Source of the DNA: Flavobacterium sp.
Lineage (GTDB): Bacteria > Bacteroidota > Bacteroidia > Flavobacteriales > Flavobacteriaceae
Direction: 5' to 3'
Length of the DNA: 59,972 bases
Assembly (NCBI GenBank): GCA_017984035.1
Contig: JAGOAF010000003.1
Coordinates: 1-59,972 of the forward strand
Shown: piece by piece, positions 38,689 through 47,596 of the stretch
Layout of the letters: each line of letters starts with the position of its first letter
How positions within the stretch are numbered: position 1 is the first letter of the stretch
Translations under genes and position numbers: made by a program
The notes under the pieces: generated by a model
The model's database searches: none
What the model was told of the DNA's origin: nothing
Seen by the model: the letters and a program-made list of their open reading frames with translations, nothing else

Positions 38689-39909
38689 ATGAACTATTCA
38701 GAAACCCTAGACTGGCTCTTTAATCAACTCCCGATGTACCAACTCCAGGGCGCTTCGGCATACAAAAAAGACTTGACTAACGTTCATATACTCATGGACT
38801 ATTTAGGACATCCTGAAAGCCAATTGCAATGCATTCATGTTGCAGGAACTAACGGTAAAGGTTCTAGTTCACACATGCTGGCTTCTGTCCTTCAAGAAGC
38901 AGGTTACACAGTTGGATTGTATACTTCACCCCATCTAAAAGACTTTAGAGAACGTATCAAAATCAACGGCTTGATGATTTCAGAAGAATTCGTTTGCAAG
39001 TTTATCAACCAACACAAAACCTTTTTTGAAGCCAACGATATGAGTTTCTTTGAGATGAGTGTGGGTTTGGCTTTTGAATATTTTGCCAAAGAAAAAATAG
39101 ACATTGCCATCATTGAAGTAGGTATGGGCGGACGACTAGACGCCACGAACATTATCACACCTTTAGTATCTGTGATTACCAATATCGGATTGGACCACAC
39201 ACAATTCCTAGGAAACACGTTAGGCGCAATTGCAACTGAAAAAGCAGGAATAATCAAATCAAATATCCCAGTTGTTATTGGCGAATATACTCCTGAAACT
39301 CAGCCTGTTTTTTTGGCTACAGCCAAAGCCAATCAGAGCCCACTATTCTTTGCTTCTGATGTAATTGCAACTACATTTCCATCTGACTTGATTGGCGATT
39401 ATCAAATTCACAATAAAAAAACGGTAATGCAAACCCTTACCGTTTTAAATCAACATACCGCTTTCAAAACAACCGAATCGCATTGGAAAAAAGGATTATC
39501 GGAGGTGGTAAAAAACACGGGCTTACAAGGGCGCTGGCAACAACTAGGAACGTCTCCTAAAATAATTTGCGATACCGCACACAATACGCATGGTCTATCC
39601 ATTGTCCTGAACCAAATTCAAAAAGAATCATTTGACCAACTCCATTTTGTATTAGGAGTAGTAAATGATAAAGATTTGGATGAAGTTTTGCCTTTGTTTC
39701 CAAAAAATGCAATCTATTATTTTTGTAAACCCAATATTCCACGCGGACTAGACGCGGTTATATTATCTCAAAAAGCAGCTCAATTTGGTCTTAACGGAAA
39801 AATATACAATTCTGTTTCAGACGCTTACGAAAAAGCGAAGCAAAATGCACAACCTACTGATTTCATTTATATAGGTGGAAGCACTTTTGTAGTTGCAGAA
39901 ATTTTATAA
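38689..39909 (+). CDS. folC: Folylpolyglutamate synthase / dihydrofolate synthase
   Basis: Mur-ligase-fold enzyme that adds glutamate to dihydropteroate and folates. The 406-residue protein has the ATP loop HVAGTNGKGSSSHMLASVL, the substrate loop GLYTSPHLKDFRERI, EVGMGGRLDATNII and the C-terminal CDTAHNTHG. I chose the ATG at 38689 (MNYSETLDWLF); an upstream ATG at 38596 would add 31 residues with no homology. It is divergent from exbB across 129 bases. Confidence 0.95.
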   Translation: MNYSETLDWLFNQLPMYQLQGASAYKKDLTNVHILMDYLGHPESQLQCIHVAGTNGKGSSSHMLASVLQEAGYTVGLYTSPHLKDFRERIKINGLMISEEFVCKFINQHKTFFEANDMSFFEMSVGLAFEYFAKEKIDIAIIEVGMGGRLDATNIITPLVSVITNIGLDHTQFLGNTLGAIATEKAGIIKSNIPVVIGEYTPETQPVFLATAKANQSPLFFASDVIATTFPSDLIGDYQIHNKKTVMQTLTVLNQHTAFKTTESHWKKGLSEVVKNTGLQGRWQQLGTSPKIICDTAHNTHGLSIVLNQIQKESFDQLHFVLGVVNDKDLDEVLPLFPKNAIYYFCKPNIPRGLDAVILSQKAAQFGLNGKIYNSVSDAYEKAKQNAQPTDFIYIGGSTFVVAEIL

Positions 39910-39926
39910 TTTTTTTCCATTTTTTC

Positions 39927-39956
39927 TTGCAAATACAAAAAACAGCTGTATATTTG
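39927..39956 (+). promoter_or_regulatory. Promoter of tRNA-Val
   Basis: TTG (39927-39929), 19 bases, TATATTTG (39949-39956): an exact Bacteroidota housekeeping promoter 40 bases before the tRNA. Confidence 0.85.
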
Positions 39957-39995
39957 CACTCGCAATAAGGGAATGAAAATTTACGAATTGCAATC

Positions 39996-40070
39996 GGGCG
40001 ATTAGCTCAGCTGGTTCAGAGCACCTCGTTTACACCGAGGGGGTCGGGGGTTCGAACCCCTCATCGCCCA
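39996..40070 (+). tRNA. tRNA-Val (anticodon TAC)
   Basis: 75-base cloverleaf: acceptor GGGCGAT/ATCGCCC, D arm GCTC/GAGC, anticodon arm CCTCG-TTTACAC-CGAGG with anticodon TAC, T arm GGGGG-TTCGAAC-CCCTC, discriminator A. The 3' CCA is not encoded. It has its own promoter and a terminator right after, so it is a single-gene transcription unit. Confidence 0.97.
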
Positions 40071-40077
40071 CCGATAG

Positions 40078-40108
40078 AAACTCCTTAAGAAATTAAGGAG
40101 TTTTTTTT
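40078..40108 (+). terminator. Terminator of tRNA-Val
   Basis: CTCCTTAA (40081-40088) and TTAAGGAG (40093-40100), extended by A and T runs, followed by eight T residues. Confidence 0.9.
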
Positions 40109-40152
40109 ATGTTTCAACTTACTCTTTATGTTGAAATTGAATTGCCTACTTT

Positions 40153-40180
40153 TTGTTAGTCATTTTTATTAGTAACTTTG
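40153..40180 (+). promoter_or_regulatory. Promoter of the GH13_18-type gene
   Basis: TTG (40153-40155), 17 bases, TAACTTTG (40173-40180). The spacer is a little short. The leader to the ATG at 40263 would be about 75 bases. Confidence 0.6.
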
Positions 40181-40262
40181 GCGAAAATTAAATAGACACG
40201 AGCGTACAAATGCCGTGTTACTTAATTCAATTAACATAACGACTGCAAACTACAACTATACA

Positions 40263-41999
40263 ATGTCATCAATTACAACTACAAAAAGCATTTCTAACGG
40301 GGTCATGTTGAACGCTTATCCAGATAGTATTGGAAAAAATTTAAAGGATATTGTCAGCATGCTGCAACTTCCCGAATTCAAGGATACTTTCTCTCTTTTT
40401 TATGTATTACCTACCTTTTTTAACAGTGACTTAGACCGTGGTTTTTCAATTGTCGACTATGATATCAATAAAGAATTAGTATCAAAACAAGACATTGAAG
40501 CCCTGAAAGCTTTGAATATCCAATTGAAATTTGACATTGTATTAAACCACTTATCAGTAGCCTCTCCCCAATTCAAAGATTTGATTGCCCATGGAGATCA
40601 ATCAAAATACAAAGACTTCTTTATTGACTGGAACGAATTCTGGAAAGGCAATGGAACACTTGGAGAAGATGGAGTCATTGTTCCTAATAAAGAATATTTG
40701 GACAAACTATTCATGCGAAAATCAGGTTTGCCCATTTTAAATATTGTATTCCCTGACGGACAAGAGCGTCCGTATTGGAACACTTTTTACCAAAAAGTAA
40801 CCCTTCAAAAAATAACAGTTTCCGATCTACAATCGCTAACAGAATTAACAACTGAACAAGCCAATGTAATTTGCGAAACAATAAACCATGCAATTGAAGA
40901 CAATCAAGATATTCAATTGTTAGATTTAGGTTGCGATGAACAATTACAAGCCAAAGTGCAACAAATTGTAAACAGCAAACGAGACTATTTAGGCCAGATG
41001 GACGTGAATGCTAATTCTCCTTTAGTTTGGGAATTTTATGAAGACGTTTTGGCTAAAGTGGCAAGTTACGGCGGACAAATATTGCGCTTGGATGCCTTTG
41101 CGTATTTGCACAAAGCCATTGGCGAAACCAATTTTTTCAACAAACCGGGAACCTGGGATTATTTGGCTCGAATTAATGAAATTGCCCAAAGAAACAATTT
41201 GGAATTATTACCGGAGATTCATGCTGAATACGGCTTACACCTGCACGAAGAAGTAGCCAAAGAAGGTTATGCGATTTATGATTTCTTCTTACCTGGTTTG
41301 TGTATTCACGCTATTGAAAAAGGAAGCAATAAAGCGCTTTTAACTTGGGCAAAGGATATTATTACCAAAGGCTTGAAAACGGTCAATATGCTAGGTTGCC
41401 ACGATGGAATTCCTGTTTTGGATTTGAAAGGAAAAGAAGTAAATGGTGTATACCAAAAAGGTTTGTTGGAGGATCACGAAATCGAAGACCTGATGAACCT
41501 CATCATTGAACGTGGTGGGTTGGTGAAGAACCTATACGGTGCCGACGGTAAAAAAATATCGTATTACCAAGTGAATGCCACTTACTTCAGTGCGCTTGGA
41601 GAAAGCGAACAAAAATTAGCTTTAGCTAGAGCGATCCAACTCTTTATGCCAGGAATTCCTCAAATTTGGTATTTGGATATTTTTGCAGGTGCTAACGATT
41701 ATATTGGTGTAGAAAAAGCAGGTAAAGATGGTCACAAAGAAATCAACCGAACTACCTTAAGTACTGAAGCTATTCAGGAAGGATTGAAAAAAGAAGTTGT
41801 CCTAAAACAACTGGATTTACTTCGTCTGCGCAATACGTCTAAAGCCTTCTCAGGAACTTTAGAATTTGGAGAAGCTGCTGAAAACGAATTGCATTTAATT
41901 TGGAGAAATGGAGAAGAAATGGCCCAATTGAAAGCCAATTTAACCACTCATGAATTCTCGATTCAATACACAGATAATGGCGAAGTGAAAACATTATAA
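40263..41999 (+). CDS. GH13 subfamily 18-type glycoside phosphorylase (sucrose phosphorylase-like)
   Basis: Predicted to release alpha-glucose 1-phosphate from sucrose or a related glucoside (such as glucosylglycerate or glucosylglycerol). The 578-residue protein has NHLSVASPQF, nucleophile Asp277 in RLDAFAY, acid/base Glu318 in LPEIHAEY and Asp381 in GCHDGIPVLD, as in sucrose phosphorylase. It carries a segment of about 60 residues (40800-40981) before QMDVNANSPLVW that the Bifidobacterium enzyme lacks. No signal peptide, so it is cytoplasmic. I chose the ATG at 40263 over 40215. Substrate is not certain. Confidence 0.75.
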   Translation: MSSITTTKSISNGVMLNAYPDSIGKNLKDIVSMLQLPEFKDTFSLFYVLPTFFNSDLDRGFSIVDYDINKELVSKQDIEALKALNIQLKFDIVLNHLSVASPQFKDLIAHGDQSKYKDFFIDWNEFWKGNGTLGEDGVIVPNKEYLDKLFMRKSGLPILNIVFPDGQERPYWNTFYQKVTLQKITVSDLQSLTELTTEQANVICETINHAIEDNQDIQLLDLGCDEQLQAKVQQIVNSKRDYLGQMDVNANSPLVWEFYEDVLAKVASYGGQILRLDAFAYLHKAIGETNFFNKPGTWDYLARINEIAQRNNLELLPEIHAEYGLHLHEEVAKEGYAIYDFFLPGLCIHAIEKGSNKALLTWAKDIITKGLKTVNMLGCHDGIPVLDLKGKEVNGVYQKGLLEDHEIEDLMNLIIERGGLVKNLYGADGKKISYYQVNATYFSALGESEQKLALARAIQLFMPGIPQIWYLDIFAGANDYIGVEKAGKDGHKEINRTTLSTEAIQEGLKKEVVLKQLDLLRLRNTSKAFSGTLEFGEAAENELHLIWRNGEEMAQLKANLTTHEFSIQYTDNGEVKTL

Positions 42000-42037
42000 A
42001 ATAAAAAGGGTTGTCTAATTAGACAACCCTTTTTATT
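42000..42037. terminator. Bidirectional terminator (38-base perfect palindrome)
   Basis: Arms of 19 bases centred between 42018 and 42019 (core GGGTTGTCTAATTAGACAAC, then CC), with A and T runs at either end. It lies between the convergent GH13_18-type and Nudix-regulator genes. Confidence 0.92.
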
Positions 42038-42052
42038 TTTTTACATTGAATT

Positions 42053-42808
42053 TTACCAACCTTGGTGTAAGCCATTTTTTAAAACTTCCTCATATCGAGC
42101 TTTGTCAAAAGAATATAAGTTAGGCGCTTTATGAGCTACGTTACTTTTCTTTTCGTCTAATTTGGTTAAAATACCTATCGAAGTTATTTTACGTAGAAAA
42201 TTACGTCGGTCTAATTGCCTCCCTAAAATAGTTTCGTATAATTTTTGTAATTCTGGAATCGTAAATTTTTCAGGCAATAAATTATACCCTACTGGTGCCT
42301 GATTCAATTCCATTCGAAGTGTTTCTAATGCTTTATCAAAAATTTCTTTGTGGTCTAAAATCAAAGTAGGTATGGAATGACAATCGATCCATTCCACTAT
42401 TTCGTTATTCCCTTCCGGTTGTGGCACTGCTTGTAAAAAATCAACCAATGCAAAATAGCCTATCGTAACAAAACGTCCAAGGTACCATTGCGCTGCTTCT
42501 TTAGCTATTCCAAAAAATTGTAAGGTTTTCTCACTGAACTCTGGTGGATTACGATTGACTTTCCCAAAAGTGGCAAACTGTCTTAGAAAAATTCCCTTCA
42601 AACCGGTTCTCCTTTGCAAAACATGCACGGCACCTTCGTCTATACTTTCATCTACACGAACAAAACCGCCAGGTAAAGCCCAATGCTCGCTGTATTTGGT
42701 TTTGATCAACAAAACTTTCAATTGATTGTCATGAAAACCAAAAATAACACAATCCGTTGATAAACCCGGCTGGTAATTTTCTTTGTTAGCAATAACCTCT
42801 TTTAACAT
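42053..42808 (-). CDS. Nudix-domain transcriptional regulator (NrtR/AraR-like)
   Basis: The 251-residue protein has an N-terminal Nudix fold (CVIFGFHDNQLKVLLIKTKY, WALPGGFVRVDESIDEGA) and a C-terminal winged helix (about 170-245, with FTIPELQKLYETIL and RRNFLRKITSIGIL). The Nudix box is broken: the usual REUxEExG is read as VLQRRTGL, so hydrolysis is unlikely and the domain probably senses a sugar or nucleotide ligand, as in NrtR and the Bacteroides AraR. It sits between a GH13_18-type gene and a GH operon, either of which it could control. Confidence 0.82.
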   Translation of the reverse strand: MLKEVIANKENYQPGLSTDCVIFGFHDNQLKVLLIKTKYSEHWALPGGFVRVDESIDEGAVHVLQRRTGLKGIFLRQFATFGKVNRNPPEFSEKTLQFFGIAKEAAQWYLGRFVTIGYFALVDFLQAVPQPEGNNEIVEWIDCHSIPTLILDHKEIFDKALETLRMELNQAPVGYNLLPEKFTIPELQKLYETILGRQLDRRNFLRKITSIGILTKLDEKKSNVAHKAPNLYSFDKARYEEVLKNGLHQGW

Positions 42809-42888
42809 GAAGACAATTTTAGTATTTGTAATTTATAGTTGCAACGAATATACTATATAAACCAAAGCGGACAAAATATAAATGCAGC

Positions 42889-42929
42889 CAAAAAGTAAGG
42901 GATACTAAACAAATTAGTATCCCTTACTT
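42889..42929 (-). terminator. Terminator of the GH16-GH3 operon
   Basis: Perfect 16-base arms (42893-42908 and 42914-42929, AAGTAAGGGATACTAA) with a 5-base loop, followed on the minus strand by TTTTT. The GTAAGGGAT core is shared with the repeat at 19694. Confidence 0.8.
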
Positions 42930-42970
42930 ACACTATAATCTACTTGATTATTTCAATTAAAACCCGAGTT

Positions 42971-45196
42971 TTATTTCACCAATTCGAAACTGGATTTCAA
43001 TCGAATATCAGATGAAGAAGTTCCAATCATCAAATCAAAATCACCAGGTTCTGAATTCCATTCTAATTGCTCATTGTAGAATGCTAATTTTTCTTTGTCA
43101 ATAGTAAACTGAACTGTTTTTGTTTCGCCTGCATTCAAATAGATTTTTTTAAAATCTTTTAATTCAATAATTGGACGAACAACTGAACCCACTTTGTCTC
43201 TTAAATACAATTGCACCACTTCATTTCCAGCAAATTTTCCCGAGTTTGTTAATTGAAAACTAACTTCAATTGAATCGGCGTCCGTTATTTTATTTTTAGA
43301 CAATTTTAAATCGGAATACGTAAAAGTGGTATAACTCAAACCGTGTCCAAATGCAAATTTTGGGCTGTTTTTCAAATCAGTGTAGGCCGAAACATAGTTA
43401 AAAGCCGTCTCATTTGGCGCAGGTCTTCCAGTATTAAAATGGTTGTAGTATATTGGCAATTGACCTTCTTCTCTCGGAAATGTCATTGGCAATTTCCCCG
43501 ACGGATTATAATCTCCAAACAACACATCCGCAATTGCATTACCTGCTTCAGTACCTAACCACCAAGTATATAAAATAGCAGGAGCTGTATCAGCTGTTTG
43601 ATTAAAAACAAGTGGTCGCCCAGCATTAATTAAAACCACCACTGGTTTCCCTGTCGCTTGAAGTGCTTGAACCAACTCTTCTTGTACGCCTGGAATGTGG
43701 ATATTGCTTCGGCTTTTAGCTTCTCCACTCATATTGCCTCGCTCGCCAATACTCACAATAACCACATCTGCTTGATTGGCAACCGCAATTGCTTCAGCAA
43801 ATCCGTCTTTATTATTGCCTTCTATTTCACAACCTTTAGCATACAACAATTGGGTATTTTTGCCTACTTTATTTTGTAACCCTTCCCATTGTGAAACTAC
43901 ATGTTTGTTGTAATCTAAGTCCGGTAACTCAACTGCCCAAAAACCCATATTCTCTTTATGTTCTTTTACCAAAGGACCAATAAAGGCAATCTTCTTCAAC
44001 TCTTTTGATAAAGGCAATAATTGTTTTTCATTTTTCAACAAAACAACACTTTTAGCCGCCATATCGCGTGCAATTTTTCGATGCAACGGATTATTTAATT
44101 CTTTGGCTTCACGCTTTGGATTGGAATATTTATAAGGATCTTCAAACAATCCTAATTCCATTTTCTTTCTTAAAATACGCTTCACTGCATCATCAATCAA
44201 AGCTATATCTACTTTGCCTTCTTGCACTAATTGCGCCAAATTATAACGGTAGGCATTACTTTCCATATCCATATCGCTTCCTGCCGTTATGGCTAATTGA
44301 GCGGCTTCTTTGTTGTCTTTTACATTCCCATGGTTCACCATTTCGCCAATCGAACCCCAATCAGAAACTACAAATCCCTGAAAATTCCATTTGCCTTTTA
44401 GAATGTCACGTTGCAAAAATTTATTTCCAGTGGCTGGCACCCCATTCAAATCGTTAAACGAATTCATAAACGTTGCAGCACCAGCATCCAAAGCGGCTTT
44501 GAACGGAGGTAAATAGGTTTCCCATAACATTCGATCACTCATGTCTACCGAATTATAATCTCGTCCACCAACAGCCGCTCCATAACCAACAAAATGTTTC
44601 ACACAAGCCATCACCGAATTCACATCGCCTAAATTTCCTTGAAATCCTTGTACTCTTGCAATCGCAATTTTAGACCCCAAATAGGTATCCTCTCCAGCCC
44701 CTTCCATCACACGCCCCCAACGAGGATCACGAGCAATATCTACCATAGGAGCAAAAGTCCAATGAATCCCACTTGCTGAGGCTTCAACAGCTGCAATTCT
44801 TGCACCTAATGCAATGGCTTCCATATCCCAACTCGCTGCCTCAGCTAACGGAATTGGAAACGTAGTTTTATAGCCATGAATGACATCTTGACCAAACAAC
44901 AACGGAATTTTTAATCGGGATTGCATGGCCAATTCTTGGTATTGTCTAGTATATTTAGTACCAATAACGTTTAGCATTGATCCAATCAAACCACTTTTAA
45001 TTTCGGCTTCTTTATTAGGATTGATGGTGATCGGGCCGGTTGCCTGATTGTTACCAGTATATTGATTCAACTGACCAATTTTTTCTTCCAAAGTCATTTG
45101 CTTAAGCAATGACGCTACTCTTTCATCAATTGTTTTTTGTTGCGAGAATCCTAACAAGGAAACGAATAACAACCCAAGAAAACTTACTTTTTTCAT
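42971..45196 (-). CDS. bglX: GH3 beta-glucosidase, exported (BglX-like)
   Basis: Removes glucose from the non-reducing end of beta-gluco-oligosaccharides, probably in the periplasm. The 741-residue protein has a signal peptide (MKKVSFLGLLFVSLLGFSQ), the GH3 N-terminal barrel with KHFVGYGA and nucleophile Asp279 in FVVSDWGS, the C-terminal alpha/beta sandwich (VVVSIGERGNMSGEAKSR) and an Fn3-like end. It is the last gene of the GH16-EEP-GH30-GH3 operon, fitting a role in finishing laminari-oligosaccharides to glucose. Confidence 0.93.
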   Translation of the reverse strand: MKKVSFLGLLFVSLLGFSQQKTIDERVASLLKQMTLEEKIGQLNQYTGNNQATGPITINPNKEAEIKSGLIGSMLNVIGTKYTRQYQELAMQSRLKIPLLFGQDVIHGYKTTFPIPLAEAASWDMEAIALGARIAAVEASASGIHWTFAPMVDIARDPRWGRVMEGAGEDTYLGSKIAIARVQGFQGNLGDVNSVMACVKHFVGYGAAVGGRDYNSVDMSDRMLWETYLPPFKAALDAGAATFMNSFNDLNGVPATGNKFLQRDILKGKWNFQGFVVSDWGSIGEMVNHGNVKDNKEAAQLAITAGSDMDMESNAYRYNLAQLVQEGKVDIALIDDAVKRILRKKMELGLFEDPYKYSNPKREAKELNNPLHRKIARDMAAKSVVLLKNEKQLLPLSKELKKIAFIGPLVKEHKENMGFWAVELPDLDYNKHVVSQWEGLQNKVGKNTQLLYAKGCEIEGNNKDGFAEAIAVANQADVVIVSIGERGNMSGEAKSRSNIHIPGVQEELVQALQATGKPVVVLINAGRPLVFNQTADTAPAILYTWWLGTEAGNAIADVLFGDYNPSGKLPMTFPREEGQLPIYYNHFNTGRPAPNETAFNYVSAYTDLKNSPKFAFGHGLSYTTFTYSDLKLSKNKITDADSIEVSFQLTNSGKFAGNEVVQLYLRDKVGSVVRPIIELKDFKKIYLNAGETKTVQFTIDKEKLAFYNEQLEWNSEPGDFDLMIGTSSSDIRLKSSFELVK

Positions 45197-45272
45197 GAAT
45201 GTGAATTTAATTTTCGATTTTGTTTGTTTTATTTTTATTGCAATAATAATGATTCCACTTTAGAAAATCCGT

Positions 45273-46691
45273 TTAATCCCAAATAAATGTGGCAACAGAA
45301 CCGCCTTCTAATTGTACTGAAAATGATTGCTGATTGAACCTAATAGTACTAACTTCATTAGTTTCTCCATCATTCTCTAAAATTAGTACTTTTTTACCAT
45401 CAGGAGTTTTAAATGCAACCGAATTTAAATTTCCATTTTGGGTAGAGGCAATACGAACGGAACCTGGAGGAACAAACTTTGAAGCATGTGCAATAATATA
45501 ATACCCAACATTTCTTTCAATACTGTCCGATTTGTTTATAGTTAAACCCCCTTTACACGTAGTACACCCCCCTGGGGTATGTGGACCAAAATGAGCATCA
45601 TTAGCTAGATTCCATTCCAAAGCTACTTTACTCCAATTGCGCATAGATCCAATTATAACATTTTTCATATGCCACTTTAGATCTCCATCAAAAGTGCCTG
45701 ATGTCCCAGTATATTGTTCGGTAAAGTAGAGATTTTTGTTTGGAAAAGCATCATGAACTATCGACATCGCACTGATATCACCAGCATACAAATGGAAAGC
45801 AGAACCATCAACATAAGTATTAGCTTCTGTATCATTTAATATGGCCAACGGATAATCAGGACGGTCACAATTATGATCATAAATAATTATTTTAGTATTT
45901 AGTTGTGCTTTTGCAATAGCCGGTCCCAAATGATTTTTAATAAAAATTGCTTGTTGTTGTGCCGACATAAACATACTTGGGTCATTCCCCGGATGCAACG
46001 GTTCGTTCTGAGGAGTAATTGCGGTGATTGAAATCCCTTCCTCATTCATTTTTTGAATGTATTTGACAAAATAATTAGCATAAACCTCATAATATTCTGG
46101 CTTTAGACTTCCGCCAATAAAGGAGTTGTTGTCTTTCATCCAAGTTGGTGCAGACCAAGGAGTCGCTATAATTTTAATTTTGGAATTGATTGCCAAAATT
46201 TCTTTTAGCATTGGAATAACATCCGTTGCATCGTTTGCTAAACTAAATTGAGACAAGTTAACATCCGTTTGCCCAGCAGAAAGGTCATTATATGTAAAAG
46301 GGATTGCATTCAAATCGGAGGCCCCAATACTGATTCGGAGGTAACTGATCGAAATGGAATTCTCTGTTTTACCAAATAACTCTTGAAGCAAGTCATTGCG
46401 CTTTTGAGAATCTAGTTTATTGATACTTTGAACACTTCCCCCTGTTAATGTAAAACCAAAACCATCAATAGTTTGATAGGTTTGAGTTGCATCAACTTCA
46501 ATGGCTGGGTTAGTCCTAACATCCGATTCAAATTGCAGCCCCAACGTTTGTTTATGCAGGTACACTTTCTTATTGTTATTAGTTAACCAATAATCAACAT
46601 TATTTGAGGCTTTAGATGATTTGGTATTTGACTTGAATGAAGAACAACAAGACAGAACTAACGATAGGAATAATACTAAAACGTTTTTCAT
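45273..46691 (-). CDS. GH30-family glycosidase, lipoprotein
   Basis: Beta-glycanase of clan GH-A. The 472-residue protein starts with a lipoprotein signal (MKNVLVLFLSLVLSCCSS, lipobox Cys near residue 15), then the catalytic barrel with acid/base Glu230 in TPQNEPLHPGND and nucleophile Glu325 in YFTEQYTG, and a C-terminal beta sandwich. In Bacteroidota, GH30 members next to GH16 and GH3 are often endo-beta-1,6-glucanases that remove the side branches of laminarin; some GH30 are glucosylceramidases, so specificity is inferred. It lies 12 bases after the EEP-family gene. Confidence 0.88.
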   Translation of the reverse strand: MKNVLVLFLSLVLSCCSSFKSNTKSSKASNNVDYWLTNNNKKVYLHKQTLGLQFESDVRTNPAIEVDATQTYQTIDGFGFTLTGGSVQSINKLDSQKRNDLLQELFGKTENSISISYLRISIGASDLNAIPFTYNDLSAGQTDVNLSQFSLANDATDVIPMLKEILAINSKIKIIATPWSAPTWMKDNNSFIGGSLKPEYYEVYANYFVKYIQKMNEEGISITAITPQNEPLHPGNDPSMFMSAQQQAIFIKNHLGPAIAKAQLNTKIIIYDHNCDRPDYPLAILNDTEANTYVDGSAFHLYAGDISAMSIVHDAFPNKNLYFTEQYTGTSGTFDGDLKWHMKNVIIGSMRNWSKVALEWNLANDAHFGPHTPGGCTTCKGGLTINKSDSIERNVGYYIIAHASKFVPPGSVRIASTQNGNLNSVAFKTPDGKKVLILENDGETNEVSTIRFNQQSFSVQLEGGSVATFIWD

Positions 46692-46703
46692 ATTTTTCTA
46701 TTC

Positions 46704-47555
46704 TTAAAGAGGTCCTAAAAAAACTTCAGCGTAAACCGGAAAGTGGTCTGACGGGTATTTCAAATCTTTTGAATCCGTTAAGACTGCATATTTCTTCACT
46801 TCCAATGGCGTATTTTTAGACACAAAAATGTAATCTATTCTTTTGTCAACCGGTTTGTTAAATTCAAAATTGTTAAAGGTGCCATTGGGTCCAAATGGCT
46901 TTTGTAAACTCACTTCACTTGCATCCTTCATAATCTGGTGAAGCGCTAAAATCGATTCATCATCGGGTTCTAAATTAAAGTCACCCATAAAGAAAACCGG
47001 ATAATTTTTGGTATTGAATTGATCAATTTTTGACAAAATTAATTTCAATCCTTTGTTGCGTGCAAGTTCGCCAACATGATCTAAATGGGTATTAAACACC
47101 CAAAATAATTGATTGGTTTCAATAACTTGAAAAAGTGCAAAAGTACATACCCTATGACAGGCCGCATCCCAACCTCTGGAAATAATGTCGGGTGTTTCCG
47201 AAAGCCAAAAAGTATCGGTATTGATTACTTTAAATTTTTCTTTATCATAAAAAATATTAGATGATTCTCCTTTACCTTGTCCTTCCCTTCCAATACCAAC
47301 CTGGTTATATTTAGGCAGCAATTGTTCTAAATCAAGAACTTGATTTGGCATAACTTCTTGTACTCCCATGATATCAGGTTCGTAAAATTGAATTTGTGAA
47401 GCAAAAAAATCTTTACGAAATGGCCAAGCATTAACGCCATCGGAGGCAACATCTAGTCGAATATTATATGTCATTAGCTTTAAAGTTTGCCCATAACTAC
47501 CGAAGGGCAAAGTAACAAGCATAAGGATTACTAGAATTGTACTAAATTTTACCAT
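46704..47555 (-). CDS. Secreted endonuclease/exonuclease/phosphatase (EEP) family protein
   Basis: The 283-residue protein has a signal peptide (MVKFSTILVILMLVTLPFG, ending SYGQ) and all EEP hallmarks: LMTYNIRLD, the metal Glu in GVQEVMPNQ, NTHLDH, GDFNLEP and SDHFPVYAEV. The fold includes DNases, sphingomyelinases and inositol-phosphate phosphatases; the substrate is unknown. I chose the ATG at 47555 because it gives a normal signal peptide; an ATG at 47588 would add 11 residues. It lies within a beta-glucan operon, so a phosphodiesterase or phosphatase for phosphorylated or lipid-linked glycan is a thought only. Confidence 0.85.
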   Translation of the reverse strand: MVKFSTILVILMLVTLPFGSYGQTLKLMTYNIRLDVASDGVNAWPFRKDFFASQIQFYEPDIMGVQEVMPNQVLDLEQLLPKYNQVGIGREGQGKGESSNIFYDKEKFKVINTDTFWLSETPDIISRGWDAACHRVCTFALFQVIETNQLFWVFNTHLDHVGELARNKGLKLILSKIDQFNTKNYPVFFMGDFNLEPDDESILALHQIMKDASEVSLQKPFGPNGTFNNFEFNKPVDKRIDYIFVSKNTPLEVKKYAVLTDSKDLKYPSDHFPVYAEVFLGPL

Positions 47556-47596
47556 TGTCTTTTTTTCCAAAATAGTGAAAAACGTCATTATAAACT

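Noticed and set aside
44068..44457. ORF of 129 codons antisense to bglX
   Set aside because: Lies inside the GH3 gene, which has all catalytic motifs; the antisense product is not protein-like.
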